Made by a program: the position numbers and the translations under genes. From Telluria antibiotica (GTDB lineage: Bacteria > Pseudomonadota > Gammaproteobacteria > Burkholderiales > Burkholderiaceae_D): a DNA stretch of 64,000 nt. The stretch lies in the NCBI RefSeq assembly GCF_011682055.1, contig NZ_JAAQOM010000008.1, positions 186,001 to 250,000 on the forward strand, in the 5' to 3' direction. Below the pieces are notes generated by a model, which was not told the origin of the DNA, did no database searches, and saw only the letters and a program-made list of their open reading frames with translations. Position 1 is the first letter of the stretch; every line of letters begins with the position of its first letter. Below are positions 44,075 to 55,768 of this stretch, in pieces.

Positions 44075-44399
44075 AAAATAACCTTCGATTAAAAACAAAT
44101 CACACGAGCCATAAAAGCAAGAAGCTTCTTGCCCCCTCCTCAGCCTGCTCACTTCTTATCAACAAGTACATAAGTACATGTCAATAACTGCATTGTTGGT
44201 GCAATAATCTTGTAAGTCAAGCGGTTTTGAACGACCGTTGTAAAAATTTTCACAATCGCCTAAAAACAACCTCTTGATTTTGGCAATCGGACCGCCATCT
44301 GTGCTCCGGCTGGAAAACGCGTAAGATGAAAGCAACTGGGATTACCCTGAGGGTTAGTTTCCGCACACACGAAGATCGAAAGCAATTTAGAATACCCCT
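44075..44399. other. Divergent intergenic region between csp and clpS
   Basis: Holds the csp leader and promoter (44156-44184). The clpS-proximal part has no convincing promoter pair by eye. No gene is seen. Confidence 0.5.
44156..44184 (-). promoter_or_regulatory. Sigma-70 promoter of the cold-shock gene with direct repeats in the spacer
   Basis: On the minus strand TTGACA and TGATAA are spaced 17 bp. The spacer holds a tandem ATGTACTT motif (AAGTACAT twice on the plus strand), a possible regulator site. The transcript would begin near 44149. Confidence 0.7.
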
Positions 44400-44702
44400 A
44401 TGGCAACCAAGCACGATACCGAACAGCTGCTGGAGCGGCAGACCGTCAAGCCACCCCCGTTGTATCAGGTGGCGTTGCTCAATGACGACTACACGCCGAT
44501 GGAGTTCGTGGTCGCCATCATCCAGGAGTACTTCAACAAGGATCGCGAAACGGCCACGCAGATCATGCTTTCCGTACACCGCCATGGCAAGGGCGTGTGC
44601 GGCGTGTTTTCCAAAGATATAGCGTGTACCAAAGTGGAGTTTGTATTAACGCATGCGCGCAAGGCAGGCCACCCCCTGCAGTGCGTGATGGAGGAAGTAT
44701 GA
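44400..44702 (+). CDS. clpS: ATP-dependent Clp protease adaptor ClpS
   Basis: A 100-aa N-degron adaptor for ClpAP. It has [12 protein letters not shown] and the [15 protein letters not shown] substrate/ClpA contact region and ends in LQCVMEEV. Full family length. Its TGA overlaps the clpA ATG (ATGA), the usual coupled pair. Confidence 0.96.
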   Translation: MATKHDTEQLLERQTVKPPPLYQVALLNDDYTPMEFVVAIIQEYFNKDRETATQIMLSVHRHGKGVCGVFSKDIACTKVEFVLTHARKAGHPLQCVMEEV

Positions 44703-46999
44703 TTGCGCAGGAACTGGAAGTATCTCTACATATGGCCTTTGTCGAAGCGCGGCAGGCTCGGCACGAGTTCATCACGGTCGAACACCTGCTGCTGGCGCTG
44801 CTCGACAATCCGTCGGCCGCTGAAGTCCTGCGTGCGTGCGCGGTCAACATCGAAGATCTGCGCAAGACCTTGACGAATTTCATCGGCGACAACACGCCGA
44901 CCGTGCCCGGCACGGGCGAAGTCGACACTCAACCGACGCTGGGCTTCCAGCGCGTGATCCAGCGCGCGATCATGCATGTCCAGTCCGCGTCCAACGGCAA
45001 GAAGGAAGTGACGGGCGCGAACGTGCTCGTGGCGATCTTCGGCGAGAAGGACTCGCACGCCGTTTACTACCTGCACCAGCAGGGCGTGACCCGTCTCGAC
45101 GTGGTCAACTTCATCTCGCACGGCGTTCGCAAGGACCAGCAGATCGACAGCCAGAAGGCGTCGGAAGGCGTGGAAGAGGCGCAGGTCGAAGGCCAGGCCA
45201 AGGAAAGCCCGCTGGATCAGTTCACCCAGAACCTGAACAAGGCTGCCGCCGACGGCCGCATCGATCCGCTGATCGGGCGCGAAGAGGAAGTGGACCGCGT
45301 GATCCAGATCCTGTGCCGCCGCCGCAAGAACAATCCGCTGCTCGTGGGCGAGGCCGGTGTCGGCAAGACCGCGATCGCGGAAGGCCTGGCATGGCGCATC
45401 GTCCAGGAAGACGTGCCCGAGATCCTGCAGAATGCCGTCGTGTATTCGCTGGACATGGGTGCGCTGCTGGCCGGCACCAAGTACCGCGGCGACTTCGAGC
45501 AACGCCTGAAGGCGGTGTTGAAGCAGCTCAAGGACACGCCGAACGGCATCCTGTTCATTGACGAGATCCACACGATCATCGGCGCCGGTTCCGCATCGGG
45601 CGGCACGCTCGACGCATCGAACCTGCTGAAGCCGGCCCTCGCGAACGGCCAGCTGAAGTGCATCGGCGCGACCACGTTCACGGAATTCCGCGGCGTGTTC
45701 GAGAAGGATCACGCCTTGAGCCGCCGCTTCCAGAAAGTGGACGTGAACGAGCCGTCGGTCGAGCAGACCGTGCAGATCTTGCGCGGCCTCAAGTCGCGCT
45801 TCGAAGAGCACCACGGCGTGAAGTATTCGGCGTCGGCGCTGTCGACCGCGGCCGAGCTCGCTGCGCGCTTCATCAATGACCGTCACCTGCCGGACAAGGC
45901 GATCGACGTGATCGACGAAGCGGGTGCCGCGCAGCGCGTGCTGCCGAAGTCGAAGCAGAAGAAGACCATCGGCAAGACCGAGATCGAGGACATCATCGCG
46001 AAGATCGCGCGGATTCCTCCGCAGACCGTCAACCAGGACGACCGCAGCAAGCTGCAGACCATCGACCGCGACCTGCGCAACGTCGTGTTCGGGCAAGACC
46101 CGGCCATCGATGCGCTGGCGTCCGCGATCAAGATGGCGCGCGCCGGCCTCGGCAAGCAGGACAAGCCGATCGGTTCGTTCCTGTTCTCCGGTCCGACCGG
46201 CGTCGGCAAGACGGAAGTCGCGAAACAGCTGGCGTTCATCCTCGGCATCGAGCTGGTGCGTTTCGACATGTCGGAATACATGGAGCGTCACGCCGTGTCG
46301 CGCCTGATCGGTGCGCCGCCGGGCTACGTCGGCTTCGACCAGGGCGGCCTGCTGACCGAGGCCATCACGAAGAAGCCGCATGCCGTGCTGCTGCTGGACG
46401 AGATCGAGAAGGCCCATCCGGACATCTTCAACATCCTGTTGCAGGTGATGGACCATGGCACCTTGACCGACAACAACGGCCGCAAGGCGGACTTCCGCAA
46501 CGTGATCATCATCATGACCACGAACGCGGGTGCCGAAAGCCTGACCAAGCGTTCCGTCGGCTTCGTGGATTCGAAGGCGCAGGGCGACGAGATGGCCGAC
46601 ATCAAGCGCATGTTCACGCCGGAGTTCCGCAACCGCCTGGATGCGATCATCAGCTTCCGCGCGCTCGACGAGGACATCATCCTGCGCGTCGTCGACAAGT
46701 TCCTGATGCAGCTGGAAGAGCAGTTGCACGAGAAGAAGGTGGAAGCCATCTTCACCGAGAAACTGCGCAAGTTCCTCGCGAAGAAAGGTTTCGACCCGCA
46801 GATGGGCGCACGGCCGATGTCGCGCCTCATCCAGGACATGATCCGCAAGGCGCTGGCCGACGAGCTGTTGTTCGGCCGTCTCGTGAACGGCGGCCGTGTC
46901 ACGGTCGAGCTGAACGAGAAGGACGAGGTGTTCCTCGAGTTCCCGGAGGGCGACGTCCCGCCGCCGCCGGAGCCCGTCGAGACCGTCGAAATCGAATAA
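44699..46999 (+). CDS. clpA: ATP-dependent Clp protease ATP-binding subunit ClpA
   Basis: A 766-aa AAA+ unfoldase feeding ClpP. N-domain ~1-145 ([19 protein letters not shown]); first AAA module with GEAGVGKTA and [12 protein letters not shown]; second with GPTGVGKTE and [11 protein letters not shown]; an IGL-type loop is expected near SVGF. The start at 44699 overlaps clpS. A strong terminator follows 21 bp downstream. Confidence 0.96.
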   Translation: MIAQELEVSLHMAFVEARQARHEFITVEHLLLALLDNPSAAEVLRACAVNIEDLRKTLTNFIGDNTPTVPGTGEVDTQPTLGFQRVIQRAIMHVQSASNGKKEVTGANVLVAIFGEKDSHAVYYLHQQGVTRLDVVNFISHGVRKDQQIDSQKASEGVEEAQVEGQAKESPLDQFTQNLNKAAADGRIDPLIGREEEVDRVIQILCRRRKNNPLLVGEAGVGKTAIAEGLAWRIVQEDVPEILQNAVVYSLDMGALLAGTKYRGDFEQRLKAVLKQLKDTPNGILFIDEIHTIIGAGSASGGTLDASNLLKPALANGQLKCIGATTFTEFRGVFEKDHALSRRFQKVDVNEPSVEQTVQILRGLKSRFEEHHGVKYSASALSTAAELAARFINDRHLPDKAIDVIDEAGAAQRVLPKSKQKKTIGKTEIEDIIAKIARIPPQTVNQDDRSKLQTIDRDLRNVVFGQDPAIDALASAIKMARAGLGKQDKPIGSFLFSGPTGVGKTEVAKQLAFILGIELVRFDMSEYMERHAVSRLIGAPPGYVGFDQGGLLTEAITKKPHAVLLLDEIEKAHPDIFNILLQVMDHGTLTDNNGRKADFRNVIIIMTTNAGAESLTKRSVGFVDSKAQGDEMADIKRMFTPEFRNRLDAIISFRALDEDIILRVVDKFLMQLEEQLHEKKVEAIFTEKLRKFLAKKGFDPQMGARPMSRLIQDMIRKALADELLFGRLVNGGRVTVELNEKDEVFLEFPEGDVPPPPEPVETVEIE

Positions 47000-47020
47000 G
47001 CGATCCCAGAATCGCTTGAC

Positions 47021-47053
47021 GAAAGCCCGCCTCGCGCGGGCTTTCTTTTTTGT
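47021..47053 (+). terminator. Rho-independent terminator of clpSA
   Basis: Stem GAAAGCCCGC/GCGGGCTTTC with a CTCGC loop, followed by TTTTTTG. Confidence 0.9.
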
Positions 47054-47157
47054 CATGGGCGCGTCACAAAAGAGTGCATGGCTGTCACATTGATTCATTT
47101 TGTTGTCACATGGCATTTCTATAATCGGTCGCATCCCTCTCTTCCGGACAGTGACCC

Positions 47158-48783
47158 ATGCGACTCGCCCACCTTCAAACCGGCACCAAGATCCTCGGCG
47201 CCTTTGCCGTGGTGTCTCTCGCCATCGTCATCATTTCCATCGTCGCGTTGTGGCGCATGCACGCCGCCGACGCGATCACGAACGATCTCGTCAACAACAA
47301 GCTCGCCCGCCAGCAGATGACGGCCGAGCTGCTGGGCCTGACGCGTCTGAACGGTACGCGCGCCGTGGCCATTGCCCGCAGCGACAGTCTCGAAGCGGCC
47401 GACTACTTCCAGGCCATGCTCACGCAGGGCGACAAGAACGCGGCCGCCCTGGCATCGAAACTGGGTGTGCTGCCGTCCGGGCTCGACGAACGCGCGTTGA
47501 TCGACGCCGCCGCGCAGCGCAAGGCCGCTTACCTGAAAGTGCGGCAGCAAGTGTTCCAGGCCAAGGACCTCGGCAAAACGCAGGACGTCGAACAAATGAC
47601 GGCGGGCGACTTGGCCACCACGTTCGACGCGTACACGCACGCCCTCGACGCGCTGCTCGCGTGGCAGACGCGCGAGGCGCACGCGCTGGCCGCCACGTCC
47701 GCGCAGGCGTTCGCCCTCAGCCGCGTGCTGCTGCCCGCGTTCGGCCTGGCCGCGTTGCTGATCGGTTGCGCGGCCGGCTGGCTGCTCACGCGCAGCATCG
47801 TCACGCCGCTGCAGGATGCCGTCGTGCTGGCCGAGCGTGTCGCCACGGGCGATCTCTCCGCCACCATCGCGCATGACCGCGGCGACGAGATCGGCCGCCT
47901 GTTCGATGCGCTGAACCATATGACGGGCGGCGTGTCGGCCACCGTCGTGCAAGTGCTCGACAGTGCCCGGATGATCGATGATGCATCGGCCGAGATCGCG
48001 GCCGGCAACCGCGACCTGTCGCACCGGACGGAAGAGCAGGCGCGCAGCCTGCATGCGACCGTGCAGGCGATGACCGACCTGACCGAAGCGGTCGGACAGA
48101 ACCACGTCAACGCGCACGACGCCAACGCGCTCGCGCTCGCGGCCTCGAGCGTCGCGCAGGAGGGCGCGGGCGCCGTCGAGCAGATGGTCGAGCGCATGGA
48201 GACGATCCGCCAGTCCGCCGCGCGCATCGGCGACATCACGGCGATGATCGACGGGATCGCGTTCCAGACCAATATCCTGGCCTTGAACGCGGCCGTCGAG
48301 GCGGCGCGCGCCGGGGAGCAGGGACGCGGCTTCGCCGTCGTCGCGGGCGAGGTGCGCAGCCTGGCCCAGCATTCGGCGGCAGCGGCCAAGGAGATCAAGA
48401 ACCTCATCGGCGAATCGACGGGCGCCATCGAATCCGGCGCGGGCATCGCCAGCGCCGCGGGCGGCACGATGCGCGAGATCCTCGGCCGCGTGCGGCAGGT
48501 GGCCGATCTGCTCCATGCGATCGACGGCGCCAGCTCGGAGCAGGCGGCCGGCATTGCGCGCGTGCGCCGCGTCATCGCCGACATGGACGAGGCGACGCAG
48601 CAGAATGCGGCGATGGTCGAGCAGGCGGCCGCCGCGGCGGCCACGTTGCGCGCGCAGGCGGAGGAGCTGACGGACGTCGTGTCGACGTTCCGTGTGCAGG
48701 GCGACGCGCCGGCGCGCCATGCGCTCGCCGCGGACGACGAGGACGCGTACGTGCACGACCTGGCGCTGCTAGCGCCGGCCTGA
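47158..48783 (+). CDS. Methyl-accepting chemotaxis protein
   Basis: A 541-aa chemoreceptor. TM1 ~11-32, periplasmic four-helix-type sensor (~35-180), TM2 ~182-205, HAMP (~206-260, [21 protein letters not shown]), then the signalling domain with the conserved tip [23 protein letters not shown]. No C-terminal NWETF-type pentapeptide. The ligand is unknown. TATAAT at 47120 suits a promoter -10, ~38 bp before the ATG. Downstream lies a triple repeat array. Confidence 0.93.
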   Translation: MRLAHLQTGTKILGAFAVVSLAIVIISIVALWRMHAADAITNDLVNNKLARQQMTAELLGLTRLNGTRAVAIARSDSLEAADYFQAMLTQGDKNAAALASKLGVLPSGLDERALIDAAAQRKAAYLKVRQQVFQAKDLGKTQDVEQMTAGDLATTFDAYTHALDALLAWQTREAHALAATSAQAFALSRVLLPAFGLAALLIGCAAGWLLTRSIVTPLQDAVVLAERVATGDLSATIAHDRGDEIGRLFDALNHMTGGVSATVVQVLDSARMIDDASAEIAAGNRDLSHRTEEQARSLHATVQAMTDLTEAVGQNHVNAHDANALALAASSVAQEGAGAVEQMVERMETIRQSAARIGDITAMIDGIAFQTNILALNAAVEAARAGEQGRGFAVVAGEVRSLAQHSAAAAKEIKNLIGESTGAIESGAGIASAAGGTMREILGRVRQVADLLHAIDGASSEQAAGIARVRRVIADMDEATQQNAAMVEQAAAAAATLRAQAEELTDVVSTFRVQGDAPARHALAADDEDAYVHDLALLAPA

Positions 48784-48785
48784 TC

Positions 48786-49022
48786 GTAGGGTGGGCACCC
48801 CTGTGCCCACGCGAGGGTTTGCGGTCCGCCGGCGTCCGCGTGGGCACGAGGTGCCCACCCTACCGAGCCAGCAGTAGGGTGGGCGGCCTCCGCCCACGCG
48901 AATGTTTGCGGTCCGCCGGCGTCCGCGTGGGCACGAGGTGCCCACCCTACCGAGCCAGCAGTAGGGTGGGCGGCCTCCGCCCACGCGAACGTTTGCGGTC
49001 CGCCGGCGTCCGTGCGGGCACG
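48786..49022. repeat. Tandem array of three GTAGGGTGGGC palindromic repeats
   Basis: Three units start at 48786, 48874 and 48961 (periods 88 and 87 bp). Each opens GTAGGGTGGGC and contains GTTTGCGGTCCGCCGGCGTCC. The first two close GAGGTGCCCACCCTAC, making each unit an imperfect long inverted repeat; the third is truncated at its right end. Related single copies occur at 51785, 55699 and 62363. Short frames through it are repeat shadows. Confidence 0.85.
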
Positions 49023-49047
49023 CATTTCAAGCCCCCGGCTTGAAATG
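49023..49047. terminator. Perfect hairpin between convergent genes
   Basis: Arms CATTTCAAGCC/GGCTTGAAATG (11 bp) around a CCC loop, 24 bp beyond the stop of the cystathionine lyase gene and after the repeat array. Likely a bidirectional stop; no T-run. Confidence 0.5.
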
Positions 49048-49070
49048 CCCCATCCAACAGAAACGGATTT

Positions 49071-50255
49071 TCAGATCGCGGCCAGCGCCCTTGCCAGGTC
49101 GGCGCGCTGATCGTCCACGTGCTCGATCCCGACCGACAGCCGGATCAACCCATCGCCGATCCCGAGCCGCGCACGCTGGTCCGCGGGAATCGTCGCATGC
49201 GTCATGATGGCCGGGTGCTCGATCAGGCTCTCGACGCCGCCCAGGCTTTCCGCCAGGGTGAAGATCTCGCACTGTTCGAGGAAGCGGCGCGCGCCGGCGA
49301 GGTCGGTGTCGAGGTCGATGGAGATGATGCCGCCGTAGCCGTGCATCTGCCGCCGCGCCAGCTCATGCTGTGGGTGCGACACGAGGCCCGGGTAATACAC
49401 ATGCCGTACCTTGGCCTGGCTCGACAGCCACTGCGCCAGGTCCAGCGCGCTGGCGTTGCTGCGCTCGACGCGCAGCGCCAGCGTCTTGATCCCGCGGAGG
49501 ACGAGGAAGCTGTCGAACGGTCCCTGGATGGCGCCGACGGCGTTCTGGATGAAGCCGAGGCGTTCGCGCCACGCCTGCTGGTGCGGCTGGCCGCCCACGA
49601 CGGCGACGCCGCCGATGACGTCCGAGTGGCCGTTCATGTACTTCGTGGTCGAGTGCACGACGACGTCGATGCCCAGTTCCAGCGGGCGCTGGTTGATGGG
49701 ACTCGCGAACGTGTTGTCGCACACGGTCATGACGCCGCGCTCGCGGCACAGCTGCGCGATCGCGTGCAGGTCGGCCAGCTTGAGCATCGGGTTCGTCGGC
49801 GTCTCCACCCACACCATCTTCGTTTCCGGTCGCAGCGCGTTCGCGAGCGCCAGCGGGTCCGTCAGGTCGACGTACGTGAACTCGTGGCCGGCGCTCGCGC
49901 GGCGCACGCGCTCGAACAGGCGATAGGTGCCGCCGTACATGTCGTCGCCGGCGACGATGTGCGAGCCGGCCGGCAGCAGTTCCAGCACGGCCGCGATGGC
50001 GGCGAGGCCGGACGCGAACGCGTACGCCGCACCACCGCTCTCGAGGTCGGCCACGCAGCGCTCCAGCGCCCAGCGCGTGGGGTTGTGCGAGCGGCCGTAG
50101 TCCAGGCCCTTGTGCACGCCGGGGCTTTCCTGGGCAAAGGTCGACGTCGCGTAAATGGGCGGCATCACGGCGCCCGTGGCCGGGTCGGGCGCCTGGCCGC
50201 CGTGGATGACGCGCGTGGCGATGTGGCGTTTGTTCGTGTCGTCTGGATGGGTCAC
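49071..50255 (-). CDS. Cystathionine gamma-lyase/synthase-type PLP enzyme
   Basis: A 394-aa Cys/Met-metabolism PLP enzyme. It has PIYATSTFAQ, DYGRSHNPTR, ASGLAAIAA, the PLP region VCDNTFASP, and the lysine in HSTTKYMNGHSDV. The GTG start at 50255 overlaps the stop of the cystathionine beta-synthase gene (GTGA), so the pair is translationally coupled. Together they would convert homocysteine plus serine to cysteine via cystathionine (reverse transsulfuration); gamma-lyase is therefore the preferred assignment, with gamma-synthase or beta-lyase as alternatives that sequence alone cannot exclude. Confidence 0.88.
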   Translation of the reverse strand: MTHPDDTNKRHIATRVIHGGQAPDPATGAVMPPIYATSTFAQESPGVHKGLDYGRSHNPTRWALERCVADLESGGAAYAFASGLAAIAAVLELLPAGSHIVAGDDMYGGTYRLFERVRRASAGHEFTYVDLTDPLALANALRPETKMVWVETPTNPMLKLADLHAIAQLCRERGVMTVCDNTFASPINQRPLELGIDVVVHSTTKYMNGHSDVIGGVAVVGGQPHQQAWRERLGFIQNAVGAIQGPFDSFLVLRGIKTLALRVERSNASALDLAQWLSSQAKVRHVYYPGLVSHPQHELARRQMHGYGGIISIDLDTDLAGARRFLEQCEIFTLAESLGGVESLIEHPAIMTHATIPADQRARLGIGDGLIRLSVGIEHVDDQRADLARALAAI

Positions 50256-51628
50256 GTCAGTGTCCTGCGCAGGTGGTTGAGAAGGTCGAAGCGGGTGATG
50301 AGGCCATAGAAATGGTCGCCCTCGGCGATGACGGCGGTCAGCCCGCGGTCGAGGATGTCGCGCAGCTGCTGCATGCCGGCGGAGGGCGCCAGGGTCTGCA
50401 GGTCGGACGTCATCGTACCGGAGACCGGGGCCTTGAAGCGCTCGCGTTCGCTGGTGACGTGCAACAGCAGGTCGGACTCGTCGATCAGGCCCACGAGCTT
50501 GCCCTTGTCGATGACGGGGAGCTGCGCGAGGTCGGCGCTGCGCATGCGGTTGAAGGCGGTCAGCAGGGTGTCGGTCGGAGACACCGTGATGACTTCGCCG
50601 TCGTCGAAGCGGCGCCCGATCAGGTCGCGCAGGTCGCCCGTGCTGGGGCGGTGCAGCAGGCCCTGGTCGACCATCCAGCCGTCGCTGTACACCTTGGTGA
50701 GATAGCGCGTGCCTGTGTCGCAGACGAAGGTCACGACGCGCTTCGGCGTCGTCTGCGCCCGGCAATAGCGCAGCGCGGCCGCGAGCAGGGTGCCCGTCGA
50801 CGAACCGGCGAGGATGCCTTCCTGGCGCAGCAGTTCGCGCGCCGTGTTGAAGCTCTCCTCGTCGCTGATCGAATACGCCGTCTTCACGCGCGACATGTCG
50901 GCGATCGAGGGGATGAAGTCCTCGCCGATGCCTTCCACGGCCCAGGAGCCGGAGACGTCGCTGACTTTGCCCGTCTCGACGTACTCGGCGAGGATCGAGC
51001 CCTGCGGATCGGCCAGCACGAATTCCAGGTCGGGCTGCACGCGCGCGAAGAAGCGCGACAGGCCTGTCAGGGTGCCGGACGAGCCGACACCGACGACGAT
51101 CGCGTCCAGCTCGTGGCGCATCTGGTCCCAGATTTCGGGGGCGGTGGTGGTCTCGTGGGCGGTCGGGTTCGCGGGATTGTTGAACTGGTCGGCGAACCAG
51201 GCGCCGGGGATCTCGCGCGCGAGCCGCGCCGCGTAGTCCTGGTAGTACTCGGGATGGCCCTTGCCGACGTCGGAGCGGGTCAGGTGGATCTCGGCGCCGA
51301 GGGCTTTCAGGTGCAGGATTTTTTCGGACGCCATCTTGTCGGGCACGACGAGCACGACGCGGTAGCCCTTGATGCGCGCGACGAGGGCGAGGCCCAGGCC
51401 CGTGTTGCCGGCCGTGGCCTCGACGACGGTGCCGCCCGGCTGCAGGCGGCCGTCGCGTTCCGCCGCCTCGATCATGGCGCGGCCCACGCGGTCCTTGATG
51501 GAGCCGCCCGGATTCTGCGATTCGAGCTTCAGGAACAGGCGGCAGGGCCCCGTGTCCATGCGGGTGACTTCCACCATGGGGGTGTTGCCGATCAGGGAAA
51601 ACAGTGCAGCTTGCGACAAGTCTTGCAT
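50252..51628 (-). CDS. Cystathionine beta-synthase
   Basis: A 458-aa enzyme. The catalytic fold type II PLP domain (~1-320) has the lysine in NPGGSIKDR, the EATAGNTGLGLAL loop and GVGSSGTLTG phosphate-binding loop. Two C-terminal CBS repeats (~335-455) end in GLITRFDLLNHL. The ATG at 51628 follows GGAGG closely; the frame runs upstream to 51808 through a repeat and is not coding there. It lacks the haem-binding N-terminus of animal CBS. Coupled with the lyase gene downstream. Confidence 0.92.
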   Translation of the reverse strand: MQDLSQAALFSLIGNTPMVEVTRMDTGPCRLFLKLESQNPGGSIKDRVGRAMIEAAERDGRLQPGGTVVEATAGNTGLGLALVARIKGYRVVLVVPDKMASEKILHLKALGAEIHLTRSDVGKGHPEYYQDYAARLAREIPGAWFADQFNNPANPTAHETTTAPEIWDQMRHELDAIVVGVGSSGTLTGLSRFFARVQPDLEFVLADPQGSILAEYVETGKVSDVSGSWAVEGIGEDFIPSIADMSRVKTAYSISDEESFNTARELLRQEGILAGSSTGTLLAAALRYCRAQTTPKRVVTFVCDTGTRYLTKVYSDGWMVDQGLLHRPSTGDLRDLIGRRFDDGEVITVSPTDTLLTAFNRMRSADLAQLPVIDKGKLVGLIDESDLLLHVTSERERFKAPVSGTMTSDLQTLAPSAGMQQLRDILDRGLTAVIAEGDHFYGLITRFDLLNHLRRTLT

Positions 51629-51784
51629 ATTGCCTCCGTGCGGACGGGCGGCGCGGGCCTCGTGGGCGCCGCGTGCGGAAAGCTGGCGCCGATCGGGCGC
51701 CAGGCCGTAGTAAAAAAATAATACTACGGCTTTTGCCGCGCGCGTGCGTTGGGGCGAATTAAGACGGGCAGGCGTGCGTAGATT

Positions 51785-51863
51785 GTAGGGTGGGCACCCC
51801 GTGCCCACGCGTAACGCTAACGGGCCGCATACGTCCGCGTGGACACAGGGGTGCCCACCCTAC
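51785..51863. repeat. GTAGGGTGGGC-type inverted repeat, single copy
   Basis: Opens GTAGGGTGGGCACCCCGTGC and closes GGGGTGCCCACCCTAC, with CGTCCGCGTGG internally. Same family as the array at 48786. It lies between the divergent-facing ends of the CBS upstream region and the prpR stop. Confidence 0.8.
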
Positions 51864-51894
51864 GAAGAAGCGCCGGGTTCGTGCCTCGGAGGCG

Positions 51895-53523
<1,629 letters not shown>

Positions 53524-53553
53524 GTTGCAAGTGTACCGCAACGTGCAACCGAT

Positions 53554-53579
53554 GTTTCAGTCCGATTTCATGCTGAAAC
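53554..53579. promoter_or_regulatory. Candidate PrpR-binding inverted repeat upstream of prpR and actP
   Basis: GTTTCAG and CTGAAAC are perfect inverted arms 12 bp apart; a nested TTTCA-TGC-TGAAA shares the right arm. The half-site matches the palindrome upstream of prpB. It lies between prpR and the divergent DUF485-actP pair. A further GTTGCA/TGCAAC inverted pair lies at 53524-53549. Confidence 0.45.
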
Positions 53580-53675
53580 GGTTGGGCGCGAACATTTCCG
53601 CCAGCCGTAAGAATCGGGTAAGGCGGCCCACTTAGGATCGTTGCCAGGCCGTCCACCTGAACGGAGATTATTAAA

Positions 53676-54017
53676 ATGGAGACAAAAGTGGAAGATGAAA
53701 TCGTCCAGCGGGTCAAAGCAGACCCGAACTACCACAAGCTCGTCAAAACGCGTTCCCGCTACGGCTGGACGTTGACGTGGCTCGTCATGATCGCGTACTA
53801 CGGCTTCACGCTGCTGAATGCGTTCGACAAGCAGTTCATGGCGTCGAAGATCGGTTCCGGCGTCATGTCCTGGGGCGTGCCCCTCGGCCTGTTCGTGATC
53901 CTGTTCACGATCGTCGTCACCGGCATCTACGTGCGTCGTGCCAACAACGAATTCGACGCGCTGACCGACGCCATCCAACGCAACGCCGCGTCCGGCAAAG
54001 AGAAGGTGCGCGCATGA
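53676..54017 (+). CDS. DUF485 small membrane protein
   Basis: A 113-aa inner-membrane protein with two helices (~31-51 and ~64-88, [21 protein letters not shown]). DUF485 proteins are standard partners of ActP-type solute:sodium symporters. Its TGA overlaps the actP start (ATGA), confirming the pair. GGAGATTATTAAA precedes the ATG. Confidence 0.92.
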   Translation: METKVEDEIVQRVKADPNYHKLVKTRSRYGWTLTWLVMIAYYGFTLLNAFDKQFMASKIGSGVMSWGVPLGLFVILFTIVVTGIYVRRANNEFDALTDAIQRNAASGKEKVRA

Positions 54018-55681
54018 AGAATTCCACCCTGATGAAGAGCGCCGCCGCCGCGGCGCTGCTGGCCGCCACCGGCGCCGTCCTCGCCGCCCCGGACCTGGGC
54101 CAGGCGCAAAAGCAGGCCACGAACTGGACCGCGATCTCGATGTTCGTCGTGTTCGTCGTCTTCACCCTGTTCATCACCAAGTGGGCCGCCAAGCGCACCC
54201 GTTCCGCGTCCGACTTCTACACGGCCGGCGGCGGCATCACCGGCTTCCAGAACGGCCTGGCGATCGCGGGCGACTACATGTCGGCCGCCTCGTTCCTGGG
54301 CATTTCTGCCGCCGTGTTCGCGAACGGCTTCGACGGCCTGATCTATGCGATCGGCTTCCTCGTCGGCTGGCCCGTCATCACGTTCCTGATGGCCGAGCGC
54401 CTGCGTAACCTGGGCCGCTTCACCTTCGCCGACGTGGCCGCCTACCGCTTCGCGCAGAAGCCGGTGCGCTCGTTCGCCGCGTCGGGCACGCTCGTCACCG
54501 TGCTGTTCTACCTGATCGCGCAGATGGTCGGCGCCGGCCAGCTGATCAAGCTGCTGTTCGGCCTGGACTACTGGATCGCCGTCGTCATCGTCGGCGCGCT
54601 GATGATGATCTACGTGCTGTTCGGCGGCATGACCGCGACGACGTGGGTGCAGATCATCAAGGCCGTGATGCTGCTGGGCGGCGCCACGTTCATGGCGTTC
54701 TCCGTGCTCGCGATGTACAACTTCAGCCCGGAAGCGCTGTTCGCCAAGGCGGTCGAAGTGCACAGCAAGAAGGATGCGATCATGGGCCCGGGCGGCTTCA
54801 TCAAGGACCCGATCTCCGGTATCTCGTTCGGCATGGCGCTGATGTTCGGTACGGCCGGCCTGCCGCACATCCTGATGCGCTTCTTCACGGTCCCGAGCGC
54901 CAAGGAAGCCCGTAAATCGGTGCTGTGGGCGACCACCTGGATCGGCTACTTCTACATCCTGACCTTCATCATCGGCTTCGGTGCGATCGTGCTGGTGAGC
55001 ACCAACCCGGCCTTCAAGGACGCGGCCGGCAAGCTGCTGGGCGGCCCCAACATGCCGGCCGTGCACCTCGCGAAAGCCGTCGGCGGCGACGTGTTCCTCG
55101 GCTTCATCTCGGCCGTGGCCTTCGCAACGATCCTGGCCGTCGTGGCCGGCCTGACGCTGTCCGGCGCCTCGGCCGTGTCGCACGACCTGTACGCCTCCGT
55201 CATCAAGAAGGGCCAGCCGGCCCCGGGCAGCGAACTGCGCGTCTCGAAGATCACGACGGTCTGCCTGGGCATCGCCGCCGTGCTGCTGGGTATCGTGTTC
55301 GAGAAGGTCAATGTCGCGTTCATGGTCTCGCTGGCCTTCGCGATCGCGGCGTCGGCCAACTTCCCGGTGCTGTTCATGTCGGTCCTGTGGAGCAAGTGCA
55401 CCACTCGCGGAGCGACCGTGGGCGGCTTCCTGGGCCTGGCCACCGCGGTCCTGCTGACCGTGCTGTCGAAGTCCGTGTGGGTCGACGTGTTCCACAATGC
55501 GCACGAGATCTTCCCGTACACGTCGCCGGCACTGTTCTCGATGACCGTCGGCTTCGTCGGCATCTGGCTGTTCTCGATCACCGACAACAGCCCGCGCGCC
55601 GCGATCGACAAGGCCGGTTTCGAAGCGCAGGAAGTGCGTGCGGAAACCGGTATCGGTGCCGCTGGCGCATCGGCACACTGA
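54014..55681 (+). CDS. actP: ActP-type acetate/monocarboxylate:cation symporter
   Basis: A 555-aa sodium:solute symporter with an N-terminal signal-like helix and about 13 further membrane helices. ActP-type hallmarks: [48 protein letters not shown] and [13 protein letters not shown]. ActP family members carry acetate, and some carry propionate or pyruvate. Its place beside prpR suggests uptake of short-chain acids feeding the prp genes; this is inference. A terminator follows after a repeat fragment. Confidence 0.92.
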   Translation: MKNSTLMKSAAAAALLAATGAVLAAPDLGQAQKQATNWTAISMFVVFVVFTLFITKWAAKRTRSASDFYTAGGGITGFQNGLAIAGDYMSAASFLGISAAVFANGFDGLIYAIGFLVGWPVITFLMAERLRNLGRFTFADVAAYRFAQKPVRSFAASGTLVTVLFYLIAQMVGAGQLIKLLFGLDYWIAVVIVGALMMIYVLFGGMTATTWVQIIKAVMLLGGATFMAFSVLAMYNFSPEALFAKAVEVHSKKDAIMGPGGFIKDPISGISFGMALMFGTAGLPHILMRFFTVPSAKEARKSVLWATTWIGYFYILTFIIGFGAIVLVSTNPAFKDAAGKLLGGPNMPAVHLAKAVGGDVFLGFISAVAFATILAVVAGLTLSGASAVSHDLYASVIKKGQPAPGSELRVSKITTVCLGIAAVLLGIVFEKVNVAFMVSLAFAIAASANFPVLFMSVLWSKCTTRGATVGGFLGLATAVLLTVLSKSVWVDVFHNAHEIFPYTSPALFSMTVGFVGIWLFSITDNSPRAAIDKAGFEAQEVRAETGIGAAGASAH

Positions 55682-55698
55682 TCGGTTGGCGACGCCAA

Positions 55699-55723
55699 GG
55701 TGGGCACGGTGTGCCCACCCTAC
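55699..55723. repeat. GTAGGGTGGGC-family repeat fragment
   Basis: GGTGGGCAC-GGT-GTGCCCACCCTAC: only the terminal inverted arms of the family at 48786 remain, joined with almost no centre. Confidence 0.6.
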
Positions 55724-55734
55724 GTCTATCCGGG

Positions 55735-55768
55735 AAACCCGCACGTTCGCGCGTGCGGGTTTTTTCTT
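55735..55768 (+). terminator. Rho-independent terminator of actP
   Basis: Stem AAACCCGCACG/CGTGCGGGTTT with a TTCGCG loop, followed by a T-rich run. It ends right at the stop codon of the convergent hydrolase gene and may serve both. Confidence 0.9.

Noticed and set aside
44726..47134. Long minus-strand frame opposite clpA
   Set aside because: Shadow frame; clpA on the plus strand is unambiguous.
48769..48984. Short frames through the triple repeat
   Set aside because: Translations are internally repeated because the DNA is; no start signals or family likeness.
48786..49022. CRISPR array
   Set aside because: Units are contiguous ~88-bp near-identical palindromic repeats, not short repeats with unique spacers; no cas genes nearby.
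53524..53549. GTTGCA/TGCAAC near the prpR start as a sigma-54 promoter
   Set aside because: The -24 element would be poor (TTGCGG) and it abuts the start codon with no room for a leader.
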